A DNA stretch of 31,039 nt from Ruminococcus sp. (GCA_019420505.1 JAHZHC010000014.1:1-31039); one strand, 5' to 3'. Shown: positions 1-6,375, counted from the first letter of the stretch. Made by a program: numbers and translations. Notes: generated by a model not told the origin, from the letters alone.

Positions 1-40
1 AGCCTCGAGCTTTTCTCCCCGCCGTTTCGGCGACTTGTTT

Positions 41-69
41 ATTCTATCACCTTTTCCTTGCGTTGTCAA
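41..69 (-). promoter_or_regulatory. Strong sigma-A promoter reading off the left edge
   Basis: On the minus strand TTGACA (64-69) is followed by a 17-bp spacer and TAGAAT (41-46), close to the perfect consensus. The bases upstream (70-80) include an A-rich stretch like an UP element. Downstream the transcript would begin near 34 and immediately contain a short GC hairpin (GCCG-TTT-CGGC, 21-31). A strong promoter with a GC-rich leader suggests a stable RNA operon (rRNA or tRNA) beginning to the left of the window, but the gene itself is not visible. Confidence 0.6.
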
Positions 70-148
70 CTGTTTTTTCAGACTTTGTATACTTGCACAA
101 TTTTACACTTAAACAGTTGTTGAAATTATATTAAATGCACTGACAATA

Positions 149-180
149 AATGCGGCAACAGCATCTGCCATTACCGCATT
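149..180 (-). terminator. Possible terminator hairpin after the Ser/Glu-rich lipoprotein gene
   Basis: On the minus strand AATGCGG and CCGCATT form a 7-bp stem just after the stop codon at 187-189, followed by TTTATTGT. The loop is long (18 nt) and the U tract is short, so this is a weak terminator call. Confidence 0.35.
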
Positions 181-186
181 AAATAT

Positions 187-717
187 TTAGTCTTCAAAAT
201 TAGGTTCTGCATTTGGTTCTGTGTCCGATGCAGTAGGTTCGCTGACCGGCGGGTCAACCGAAACAACAGGATCAGTTGTCGGTTTAGGCTTTGATACAGG
301 TTTTGTCACCGGTTGCGTGCTATTTTTTGTAGTTTTCTTTGTAGTAGCAGCTGTTTTCTTTGTAGAAGCCGCAGTTTTTTTAGTTGTCGATGCAGCAGTC
401 TTCTTAGTTGTCACAGGTGCCACCCAACGTGAACTTGAAGCGGTTGTCCAGTTGTTATTATAATCGTCATCTTCGGACGAGTCATTTACGGATGAATCTT
501 CATCTTCTTTTTTTGAATTTTCTTCTTCAGATTCAGCCTCAGAATCTTTTGATTTCTCGCTTTCCTCTTCAGATGATTCGGCGATTTCAATAACAGAGGA
601 TTCCTCAGACGGTGTTGTTACAGATTTCTTCACTACAGTCGCCGGTTCTCTGAAAACATCACATCCACAAAGAAAAAGCATTGATATCAGAAAAATTGAC
701 AGTATTTTTTTATTCAT
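187..717 (-). CDS. Low-complexity acidic/Thr-Lys-rich lipoprotein
   Basis: A 176-residue protein with a lipoprotein signal peptide: MNKK, a hydrophobic segment, then lipobox LCGC, so Cys19 would be acylated and the protein anchored to the outer face of the membrane. Residues ~36-90 are almost only Ser, Glu and Asp. Residues ~95-135 contain repeats of the type TTKKTAAS, giving a basic stretch, and the tail is Pro/Thr-rich. No folded domain is visible, so it may be a spacer or wall-spanning linker. The upstream codons TAA-TAT fix the start at 717, but the Shine-Dalgarno is poor. It stands alone between nrdR and the left-edge promoter. Function unknown. Confidence 0.8.
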   Translation of the reverse strand: MNKKILSIFLISMLFLCGCDVFREPATVVKKSVTTPSEESSVIEIAESSEEESEKSKDSEAESEEENSKKEDEDSSVNDSSEDDDYNNNWTTASSSRWVAPVTTKKTAASTTKKTAASTKKTAATTKKTTKNSTQPVTKPVSKPKPTTDPVVSVDPPVSEPTASDTEPNAEPNFED

Positions 718-781
718 ATATTATGATACATACCCTTGATTAAGGTACTTCTCCTTTCTCACATCTTCATAAACCATTTCC

Positions 782-810
782 ATTATAATATATCAGCTTA
801 AAAATTGCAA
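782..810 (-). promoter_or_regulatory. Promoter of the Ser/Glu-rich lipoprotein gene
   Basis: Minus-strand TTGCAA (805-810), 17-bp spacer, TATAAT (782-787). The leader is about 60 nt and contains an AAAGGAG not placed near the start codon. It lies only ~30 bp beyond the nrdR stop, so the lipoprotein can be transcribed separately from nrdR. Confidence 0.6.
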
Positions 811-841
811 GAGCGATAATCAAATATATTATATGATTTTA

Positions 842-1288
842 TTAATTTTCAGCCAGTTCTGAAATTATCTGAATAAACGAATCAACATCGTTAAAATCCT
901 TATACACCGATGCAAATCTCACATATGCAACATGATCCAAGTCCTTCAGACCTTTCAGCACCATGTCTCCGATTTCACTGGTCGTTGTCTCTGTCTGCAT
1001 TGCATTTGCATAAGAATTCTCAATGTTATCCACCAGTTCATTCATCTGATCAACACTGACAGGACGCTTTTTTATAGCATTCTGCAAGCCCTTGAAAAGC
1101 TTCGCTCTGTCAAAAGGTTCAAAGCTTCCGTCCTTTTTATATACCATAAGTGAAGGCTTTTCAACCACCTCATATGTAGTAAACCGTCTTCCGCAGTTTG
1201 AGCATTCACGGCGGCGGCGTTTTTTTCCTTCGCTCGGGCGGGAATCAATTACTTTTGTATCTTCAAAGTTACAAAACGGACATTTCAT
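842..1288 (-). CDS. nrdR: Transcriptional repressor NrdR
   Basis: A 148-residue protein of the usual NrdR length. The N-terminal zinc ribbon has CPFC (Cys3, Cys6) and CSNC (Cys29, Cys32), followed by the conserved RRRRECSNCGRRFTTYE region. Residues ~46-136 form the ATP-cone that senses ATP/dATP. The family represses ribonucleotide reductase genes through NrdR boxes. No reductase gene is in the window, so its targets lie elsewhere. It has its own promoter and is transcribed toward the lipoprotein gene. The identification is firm from both domains. Confidence 0.97.
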   Translation of the reverse strand: MKCPFCNFEDTKVIDSRPSEGKKRRRRECSNCGRRFTTYEVVEKPSLMVYKKDGSFEPFDRAKLFKGLQNAIKKRPVSVDQMNELVDNIENSYANAMQTETTTSEIGDMVLKGLKDLDHVAYVRFASVYKDFNDVDSFIQIISELAEN

Positions 1289-1330
1289 TCGCTTTTCTTC
1301 CTTTCACTGCAATATCTTATTCGTTTTACG

Positions 1331-1393
1331 TTATACTATTATATATAGTATAATAATCATTTTTATTATACCATGGATTGTATATAATTTCAA
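1331..1393 (-). promoter_or_regulatory. nrdR promoter with downstream palindrome
   Basis: On the minus strand TTGAAA (1388-1393), 17-bp spacer and TATAAT (1365-1370) with an extended TGG before the -10. Transcription would start near 1358. Just downstream lies an 8-bp inverted repeat, TTATACTA (1331-1338) and TAGTATAA (1346-1353), 7 nt apart, placed at about +5 to +27. It could be an operator. NrdR boxes are usually paired 16-bp elements of the type ACACTATATATAGTGT, and the AT-rich half-sites here are reminiscent of these but not a match I can confirm. Confidence 0.6.
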
Positions 1394-1517
1394 GAGATTT
1401 GCCTGAACTTTTTAATATTCAAATATAACCAACGGCAAAATACTAATTTTTTATCTATTTTATCAATTTTTTTATCGCCTGAATATCAATTAAATATTTA
1501 AATACATATACACCGCT

Positions 1518-2354
1518 TTATTCTTTGTTACCTCTAATTATGGTTAGCTCTGACTTTTGCTCGTCAGTTGTACTGTCATACTCTGTAAACTCATATCTGT
1601 CCTCATATATTGTCAATACTGCATAACGTTTTAGTGTACTTGAAATCTGTACATCAGTCATATCAGTATCATCTACTTTTTTGTTGATTAGTCCATCTTT
1701 ATGCTCATGACCGTTGATAAATAAATCCACACCATATTGACCAAGCAGCTCCATCAGCTCGTCACGATGTCCGTCCATTACAACACCACTATAATTTGTC
1801 ACGGTGTCACAAATAGGCCATTTAAAATTTGCCAAATCATCAGCGACAATACAATAATGACTTAACATAATATTTGTGTACTCGTTGCACTCGGACAAGG
1901 TCTCAGAAATCCACGTAATATCTTCTTCGGTCAATCTTCCTCTGCTGTTGTATGAACCGGTGCTCGTATCTTCCATTTGCACATATTTGGGGAATATACA
2001 AATAAATCTAAGCCCGTTAAATGTAATTACTCCAAAATCCGTAAAAGAAGTAACATCAACGTCATGATTGCCACGCATTTTAAAGCATGGCGCTTTTAAT
2101 TTTTTTAGATATGTGTTTAAAATTTCTTTTTGCTCTTGCATAAGTTCCGGTGTATGTGAGTAACCGCTGTTAATGCAGTCTCCAAGAACAACACAAAAAT
2201 CCGGTTGTTTTTTGTTCATATTGTTCATTATTTTATCCAGCTTAGAATAATCGCCCCAACTGGAATAACCCACATGTATATCTGCAAACAAACCAATTTT
2301 TGCAATATAATCTCTTGGTAATGTTGATTCTATTTTTCCTTTTTTAATAATCAT
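1518..2354 (-). CDS. Calcineurin-like metallophosphoesterase
   Basis: A 278-residue cytoplasmic-looking protein with the full set of two-metal phosphoesterase motifs: ADIH (Asp25, His27), GD (58-59), GNHD (95-98), SH (His166) and GHEH (215-218). It should hydrolyse phosphomonoesters or phosphodiesters, but the substrate cannot be told. No signal peptide or membrane segment. It follows the coiled-coil tail-like gene by 14 nt with a good GGAGG, so the two form one unit. Phosphoesterases of this type are found in phage tail modules and also as ordinary housekeeping enzymes. The context favours a mobile origin, which is inference. Confidence 0.85.
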   Translation of the reverse strand: MIIKKGKIESTLPRDYIAKIGLFADIHVGYSSWGDYSKLDKIMNNMNKKQPDFCVVLGDCINSGYSHTPELMQEQKEILNTYLKKLKAPCFKMRGNHDVDVTSFTDFGVITFNGLRFICIFPKYVQMEDTSTGSYNSRGRLTEEDITWISETLSECNEYTNIMLSHYCIVADDLANFKWPICDTVTNYSGVVMDGHRDELMELLGQYGVDLFINGHEHKDGLINKKVDDTDMTDVQISSTLKRYAVLTIYEDRYEFTEYDSTTDEQKSELTIIRGNKE

Positions 2355-2368
2355 ATAAACATTCCTCC

Positions 2369-3400
2369 TTAGTATAATACGACAGTTGACTGCAAGTTCA
2401 CCATATCTGAATCCATGCTGTTAAATTCAGCGGTTGAAATAAAATTTAATACACTGTCATTTTCCAATACGGCTATTCTTTCATCCTGGTCAGCTTGCTG
2501 TGATTCGATTTCCTGCATTTGTTCACTCAAAGAAACAGGAACTTTTTTTATTATAGAAACATTTTTATCAAACACTTCAGGAGTCGCTGCATAGGTCGAA
2601 ATTATCAGAGTCGTTACTTTATCAGGAATTACAACCGGAACTTCTGTCATTTCTATTACATCACTTGCCCCTATATAATTCTTAATAATTACGTTATTTT
2701 CATCCAACCCAATAATATATCGTGCATATGTTGACGCAGTTCTTTTTACGTTAATTAAATATCTGTCCTTCGGTGCAACATCAATTTTTGTATGACTCCA
2801 TGAAGCAATTTCGGAAATTGAATGTACATCGCCTATTTCCGTCTTGTGATTCGTACGTCCGGGGATAACGCTACTAACTGATATTATTTCATCACGATAT
2901 TTACGCTCACCTATATCTAAATCCATATCCGATTTAAAATCATTTATAGCTGCTTCTGCTGTATTAACACGATTTTCAAGTTCATTTACTCTGCTATTAA
3001 GTTCAGCTATCTTTTTTCCCTCAGCATTGACTATGTTCAATTCAATATTAGCAGACTCATCTGTAATTTCTGTTCCAAAATTATGATGAAAATTAAGTCT
3101 GTAATATCCTTCGGAAAAACTTAATTCAGTGTCTTTACTAAAAGTAGTACTTGATTTAACAAGATTTGAACCATCGCTTTCACAAGCCCAGATCGTTGCT
3201 GTTAAAGGTAAGTCTGATGTGTACAGCAATGTACATTCCACAGGAATGTTAATAATATTTGTTAATAAATATTTTTCATGATTCAAAATACTGCCGTTAT
3301 TAGCGATGTATTTATTTTCCAAGCTCAACTCTATTCTTTCTCCTTGTGGGAATATGATCCCGGTATACATCGCTTTATTTTCTGATTCTGTTGTTTTCAT
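2369..3400 (-). CDS. Coiled-coil, phage tail/receptor-binding-like protein
   Basis: A 343-residue protein without signal peptide. Residues ~20-125 and ~180-290 look like two beta-rich domains (alternating hydrophobic strands, YYRLNFHHNF and RYLINVKRT). They are separated by a helical stretch with heptads (AELNSRVNELENRVNTAEAA, ~132-152), and a second coiled coil (EIESQQADQDERIAVLEND) lies near the C terminus. This beta / coiled coil / beta / coiled coil layout is typical of phage tail fibre, baseplate or receptor-binding proteins, but no named family is recognised. The start ATG overlaps the stop of the upstream interrupted mini-gene (TAATG), and GGAGG precedes it. Confidence 0.6.
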   Translation of the reverse strand: MKTTESENKAMYTGIIFPQGERIELSLENKYIANNGSILNHEKYLLTNIINIPVECTLLYTSDLPLTATIWACESDGSNLVKSSTTFSKDTELSFSEGYYRLNFHHNFGTEITDESANIELNIVNAEGKKIAELNSRVNELENRVNTAEAAINDFKSDMDLDIGERKYRDEIISVSSVIPGRTNHKTEIGDVHSISEIASWSHTKIDVAPKDRYLINVKRTASTYARYIIGLDENNVIIKNYIGASDVIEMTEVPVVIPDKVTTLIISTYAATPEVFDKNVSIIKKVPVSLSEQMQEIESQQADQDERIAVLENDSVLNFISTAEFNSMDSDMVNLQSTVVLY

Positions 3401-3516
3401 TATGATACCTCCGTTGTTTCCAGTTTATTGTATATCTCCACGGGCATATCAGTGTCCGCAGGTTTTGAAAAATTGCAATTGCCCTATTTGTCATAAAACA
3501 CCTCATAGCCTTCCAT
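3400..3516 (-). pseudogene. Amber-interrupted mini-gene upstream of the tail-like gene
   Basis: Reading on the minus strand from ATG at 3516, the frame gives MEGYEVFYDK, a TAG (3484-3486), then 27 further sense codons (GNCNFSKPADTDMPVEIY and on, ending ETTEVS) to a TAA at 3400-3402. That TAA overlaps the next gene's ATG as TAATG. The coupled overlap and the sensible composition after the TAG suggest a real 38-residue frame carrying one nonsense codon; TAG would be a single change from CAG (Gln). No Shine-Dalgarno fits the first ATG, and the frame overlaps the end of the truncated XRE gene. It may be a dead gene fragment or, less likely, an amber read as glutamine. Confidence 0.45.
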
Positions 3517-3613
3517 AACTAACTAAAGCAGATTGTGATATCCCAGTATCAATTGACACTCGATACGCTGTTATGCCCTTTTGTTTAATAAGCTTTTTAA
3601 AAGCTTTATGCAT
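3503..3613 (-). pseudogene. Truncated XRE/Cro-like gene (36 aa)
   Basis: ATG at 3613 is preceded by AAGGAGGTG at good spacing. The product begins MHKAFKKLIKQKGITAYRVS, continues IDTGISQSALVSYGRL and stops at 3503-3505. It matches the first helices of an XRE DNA-binding domain and closely resembles the intact divergent repressor at 3860 (GVTAYRVSKETGIPQATFSEW). It ends exactly where the recognition-helix tail (W-K-x-G-K) should follow. It is therefore a promoter-proximal stub, probably produced when the DNA encoding the following genes was joined to it or deleted. It would mark the leftward (Cro-like) early position of a phage switch. Confidence 0.6.
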
Positions 3614-3745
3614 ATATTATTTACACCTCCTTAATAAAATGTTATTTAATATACTATGGAAATACGATATAGTTTAAATACAAACGAAAAAAATCCAAAG
3701 TAATTAATAAACCTTCAGCTTAGATTTTTTTAACCCGATTTTGGC

Positions 3746-3831
3746 TATACTTAATTATTTCTAAGTATATGTTTATTATACACTCAAAAGTTTAACTTGT
3801 CAAGAGGAATTGGATAGAAAATTCTAAGTAT
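3746..3831. promoter_or_regulatory. Operator-like repeats between the divergent XRE genes
   Basis: The divergent region contains a perfect inverted repeat, TATACTTA (3746-3753) and TAAGTATA (3762-3769) with 8 nt between. A third half-site within TTCTAAGTAT (3822-3831) repeats 3759-3768 exactly. A further small palindrome TAGAA-AA-TTCTA spans 3815-3826. Repeated dyads between a repressor gene and a divergent XRE stub fit repressor operators. Promoters are not clear: TTGTCA (3797-3802) has no good -10 partner. Nothing else is seen in 3614-3859. Confidence 0.5.
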
Positions 3832-3859
3832 TTTTAAGTTTGTGAAAGGTGTATAGAAT

Positions 3860-4234
3860 ATGTATGAAAGATTTGTTCAATTGTTACAAAACTATGGAGT
3901 AACTGCCTATCGAGTTTCTAAAGAAACCGGCATTCCACAAGCTACATTTAGTGAATGGAAAAGAGGCAAATCCACACCCAAAGTAGATAAGCTGCAAAAA
4001 ATAGCCGACTACTTCAAAGTTCCGCTTGACTACTTAACCGGTAACGATAATATAAGAGTTGAAGCACAAAACGAGCCTATCTATTTAGATGACGAAACAA
4101 GAGATATTATTGACAGCTTACGTACTCGTCCTGAAATGAAAATATTGTTTTCAGTTTCAAAGAATGTAACAAAAGAAGATATAGAAGCAACTGTAGAAAT
4201 TCTTAAGCGATTTAAGAAAGAAAGTGGAGATTAA
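3860..4234 (+). CDS. XRE-family phage-type repressor
   Basis: A 124-residue protein. Residues ~3-62 are an HTH_3/XRE domain (VTAYRVSKETGIPQATFSEW, KRGKSTPKVDKLQKIADYF, VPLDYLTG). The C-terminal half (FSVSKNVTKEDIEATVEILK) is the short helical tail seen in many Firmicute prophage CI-like repressors, with no LexA-like peptidase. The Shine-Dalgarno is GAAAGGTG. The stop codon overlaps the next gene's ATG (TAATG), a translationally coupled repressor/protease pair as in ImmR-ImmA. It probably represses its own and the divergent promoter through the dyads upstream. Confidence 0.9.
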   Translation: MYERFVQLLQNYGVTAYRVSKETGIPQATFSEWKRGKSTPKVDKLQKIADYFKVPLDYLTGNDNIRVEAQNEPIYLDDETRDIIDSLRTRPEMKILFSVSKNVTKEDIEATVEILKRFKKESGD

Positions 4235-4437
4235 TGGACTATATCATAAGATATGTTGACTTTCCTATCGCCGTAAAAGGTGTGACAGCTATGGATGATA
4301 ACGGCTTTTATAATATTTACATAAATTCAAGACTATCATTTGAAGAACAAAAAAGAGCTATAGCCCATGAAATGGAGCATATAGCCAGAGAAGACTTTTT
4401 TAGTTACGATACTTTGGAAGAAGTTGAAAGTATGTGA
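4234..4437 (+). CDS. Short ImmA/IrrE-like zinc metallopeptidase
   Basis: A 67-residue protein carrying the gluzincin motif HEMEH (His45, Glu46, His49) in the context RAIAHEMEHI. ImmA-type proteins cleave the partner XRE repressor in integrative elements and phages. This one is much shorter than ImmA/IrrE proper (over 120 aa). Compact versions paired with XRE regulators are, as I recall, common in Clostridia, so it may be intact rather than truncated. It is coupled to the repressor by a 1-nt overlap. No further element gene follows before the tRNA terminators. Confidence 0.75.
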   Translation: MDYIIRYVDFPIAVKGVTAMDDNGFYNIYINSRLSFEEQKRAIAHEMEHIAREDFFSYDTLEEVESM

Positions 4438-4533
4438 TGTTTTATAAATTATTGTTGATTCTTAGCTTAACATACGTAAATTTCAGTAACCAATTTATTA
4501 TTGATAGTTTAATTCAGCAGTCTAAATAAAAAA

Positions 4534-4559
4534 GCACCCTGAATCACTTTTCAGAGTGC
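4534..4559 (-). terminator. Second of two tandem terminators after tRNA-Arg
   Basis: Minus strand GCACTCTGA / TCAGGGTGC, a 9-bp stem with one G-U pair and an 8-nt loop, followed by TTTTTT (plus 4528-4533). Confidence 0.8.
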
Positions 4560-4584
4560 AAAAAAGCCCGACATATCGGGCTTT
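4560..4584 (-). terminator. First terminator after tRNA-Arg
   Basis: Minus strand AGCCCGA (4582-4576), 4-nt loop, TCGGGCT (4571-4565), then a T run (plus-strand A run 4560-4565). A standard intrinsic terminator ~10 nt after the tRNA CCA end. Confidence 0.85.
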
Positions 4585-4591
4585 CAAACGT

Positions 4592-4668
4592 TGGCGCGCT
4601 GCAAGGGACTCGAACCCCTGACCTACTGGTTCGTAGCCAGTCACTCTATCCAGCTGAGCTAGCAGCGC
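4592..4668 (-). tRNA. tRNA-Arg (ACG anticodon), CCA encoded
   Basis: A full cloverleaf reads on the minus strand. The acceptor stem GCGCTGC (4668-4662) pairs with GCAGCGC (4602-4596). The D arm carries AGCTCAGCTGGATAGAG. The anticodon stem ACTGG/CCAGT encloses loop CTACGAA with anticodon ACG (4634-4632). The T loop is TTCGAGT, followed by discriminator G and an encoded CCA (4594-4592). ACG, with A34 normally deaminated to inosine, reads CGN arginine codons. The phage-like islet (1518-4437) lies on the 3' side of the gene, where tRNA-targeting integrases usually insert, but I see no repeat of the tRNA 3' end that would mark an attachment site. Confidence 0.96.
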
Positions 4669-4681
4669 ATTCAACTTTAAT

Positions 4682-4710
4682 ATTATATCACAATGGTTAG
4701 TTTAAGTCAA
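4682..4710 (-). promoter_or_regulatory. tRNA-Arg promoter
   Basis: Minus-strand TTGACT (4705-4710), 17-bp spacer, TATAAT (4682-4687). This places the start ~6-8 nt before the mature tRNA 5' end. Confidence 0.8.
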
Positions 4711-4786
4711 GCATGGCTTAAAGCCAATACTAAAATTTACATTTAATTAATAACTCAATTAAAATATATACATATATATTTCATTT

Positions 4787-5734
4787 TTATCTCAAACAAA
4801 TATATATCATAAATGCAAGATAAGCAAGAAGCATTAATAAACCTTCTTTTCTTTGAATCTGCCTTTTGGTCCATGCAAACAACCAGACAATAATGCTGAA
4901 TATAACAAGTATGATTATATCTATCATATTCTCTGTAATAAATGCAATCGGACTTATTGCAGATGCCACTCCCAGAACTAACAGAATGTTAAATATGTTT
5001 GAGCCAATTACATTTCCCACTGCCATGTCAACCTCATTTTTCTTAGCAGCAACAATTGATGTTACCAGTTCAGGAAGACTTGTACCCAATGCAACAACAG
5101 TCAGCCCGATAAGATTCTGGCTAAGTCCTAAGCTTTTTGCTATTACACTTGCACCGTCTACAACAAAATCTCCGCCGAACATTATTGCCGCCGCCCCGCC
5201 AATAATGAATATTATGCATTTCCAAACAGGTAATATTTCGTAATCATCTGCATTTTCGTCTGAAGCTTGTCTTGCTTTTTTTGCGGACATTACCATCCAT
5301 AAAAGATAAATTACAAAAACGGCTGTCAGCAATATACCGTCAATTCGGCCAAGTGATGTTCCGAGATAGCCCATAACTAACAGCAGTAATGCGCATATCA
5401 CGGAAAAAGGAAATTCTTTTTTCAGCGTTTTCACATCTACCGCAAGGGGAGCAAATAATGCACACGCACCACAGACAACCATAAGATTAAATATATTCGA
5501 ACCCACCGCATTACTTACCGCAAGCGCATTGTTGTTGCTTATTGATGCCGTAATGCTTACTGCACATTCAGGAAGACTCGTCCCCATTGCTACAATTGTA
5601 AGTCCGATAATCATGGAAGGAATTTTAAACCTTTTGGCAACTGAGGAACTTCCGTCAACAAAAAAATCTGCACCCTTTATAAGTAAAACAAAACCTCCGA
5701 CAAGTAAAAATACCGCCTTTATTACTTCGTTCAT
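4787..5734 (-). CDS. CaCA-family Na+/Ca2+ (or cation/H+) exchanger, YrbG-like
   Basis: A 315-residue integral membrane protein with about ten hydrophobic segments and the two inverted alpha-repeats of the CaCA superfamily. The first is GTSLPECAVS with the later GSNIFNL; the second is GTSLPELVTS with GSNIFNIL. The acidic residues in GTSLPE are the expected ion ligands. A polar loop (KKARQASDENADDYE) joins the halves. It should exchange Ca2+ against Na+ or H+ across the membrane. It is monocistronic, has GGAGG before the start, and is transcribed from its own promoter through a ~110-nt leader. Confidence 0.92.
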   Translation of the reverse strand: MNEVIKAVFLLVGGFVLLIKGADFFVDGSSSVAKRFKIPSMIIGLTIVAMGTSLPECAVSITASISNNNALAVSNAVGSNIFNLMVVCGACALFAPLAVDVKTLKKEFPFSVICALLLLVMGYLGTSLGRIDGILLTAVFVIYLLWMVMSAKKARQASDENADDYEILPVWKCIIFIIGGAAAIMFGGDFVVDGASVIAKSLGLSQNLIGLTVVALGTSLPELVTSIVAAKKNEVDMAVGNVIGSNIFNILLVLGVASAISPIAFITENMIDIIILVIFSIIVWLFAWTKRQIQRKEGLLMLLAYLAFMIYICLR

Positions 5735-5851
5735 TTTAAAATCCTCCGTTTTTCTTCAGTTTATAAATAAGGTGCAAAACCCCGTAAATTCATCTGCCGT
5801 GGCTATGTTACTATTGTTATCCAAAAAGGCTCACAAAATCCGACACAATAT

Positions 5852-5879
5852 ATTATAACACAATATTTACAGATTTCAA
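5852..5879 (-). promoter_or_regulatory. Promoter of the cation exchanger
   Basis: Minus-strand TTGAAA (5874-5879), 16-bp spacer, TATAAT (5852-5857) with extended TGT. It produces a leader of about 110 nt (5735-5845). I looked for a yybP-ykoY-like manganese riboswitch, which often precedes cation exporters, and do not recognise one. Confidence 0.65.
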
Positions 5880-5937
5880 GTCAGTGCTGAAATCAATCTG
5901 CCTATCTTTTATCCGATATCCCTTCAGGCATAAGGAT

Positions 5938-6001
5938 GCCCCTTTCAATCAGACATACTTCAGTATAATTCTATTATACCGCATTGCCTGACAAAAGGGG
6001 C
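5938..6001. repeat. Nested palindrome in the exchanger-tyrA gap
   Basis: Three nested inverted repeats share one centre. The outer arms are GCCCCTTT (5938-5945) and AAAGGGGC (5994-6001), the middle arms TCAG (5949-5952) and CTGA (5988-5991), the inner arms GTATAAT (5963-5969) and ATTATAC (5973-5979). The whole 64-bp element could fold as one long hairpin. It has no U tract at either end, so it is not an ordinary terminator. It could be a repeat element, a structured RNA end or a protein-binding dyad. It sits 34 bp beyond the stop of the 36-aa gene. Confidence 0.5.
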
Positions 6002-6035
6002 ACAAACCGCCTCGCCGTATTATTCAATAAGGCCG

Positions 6036-6146
6036 TCAGTCTCCTCCCGGTCCGTCCCGTCTTTCTCTCTTGTCCGGTTTATTTTTAAGGTGAGTGCTTG
6101 TCCATTGATTATTTCCGGCAGTTTTCTCATGTTTTTTATCTTTCAT
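6036..6146 (-). CDS. Small basic protein ending RRDGPGGD (36 aa)
   Basis: ATG at 6146 is preceded by AAAGGA at good spacing. The product starts MKDKKHEKTAGNNQWTSTHL and ends KNKPDKRERRDGPGGD. It is highly charged, with no membrane segment. I recall a similar H-L-K-N-K-P-x-R-R-E-R-x-D-G-P-G-G-E/D tail in short hypothetical proteins of Firmicutes. That is memory, not a search result, but it raises the odds that this is a real gene. It is the only gene seen in the 640-bp gap between the exchanger and tyrA. Function unknown. Confidence 0.65.
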   Translation of the reverse strand: MKDKKHEKTAGNNQWTSTHLKNKPDKRERRDGPGGD

Positions 6147-6266
6147 GAAAATCTATCCTTTCTTTATTGAAATGCACCGTTTTCGGTATAATTCTACTGT
6201 TCCCATAAAGCCAAAACCTTATACACAAGCTTTTATTTTATATTTAATTCATTTTTTTCTGAACTC

Positions 6267-6295
6267 TTGACAAAATAAATCCTCAGTGGTATACT
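6267..6295 (+). promoter_or_regulatory. tyrA promoter
   Basis: TTGACA (6267-6272), 17-bp spacer, TATACT (6290-6295) with an extended TGG. About 75 nt of leader follows before the tyrA start. Confidence 0.8.
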
Positions 6296-6375
6296 TTATT
6301 AAATAAAAGCATTAAAGTGAGCATAGATTATGAAGATAAATATTGTGTGAATTCAATATGAAAGGACTGTAATAT

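Noticed and set aside
221..463. Plus-strand frame opposite the Ser/Glu-rich lipoprotein, rich in Val and Phe
   Set aside because: It is the complement of the low-complexity Thr/Lys repeat; the minus-strand frame has signal peptide, lipobox and promoter.
4438..4591. Attachment-site duplicate of the tRNA-Arg 3' end
   Set aside because: Reading 1-4591 by eye, no second copy of the tRNA 3' sequence was found; only the tandem terminators are present next to it.
5735..5845. yybP-ykoY manganese riboswitch
   Set aside because: The conserved L1/L3 loop sequences of that class are not present in the leader.
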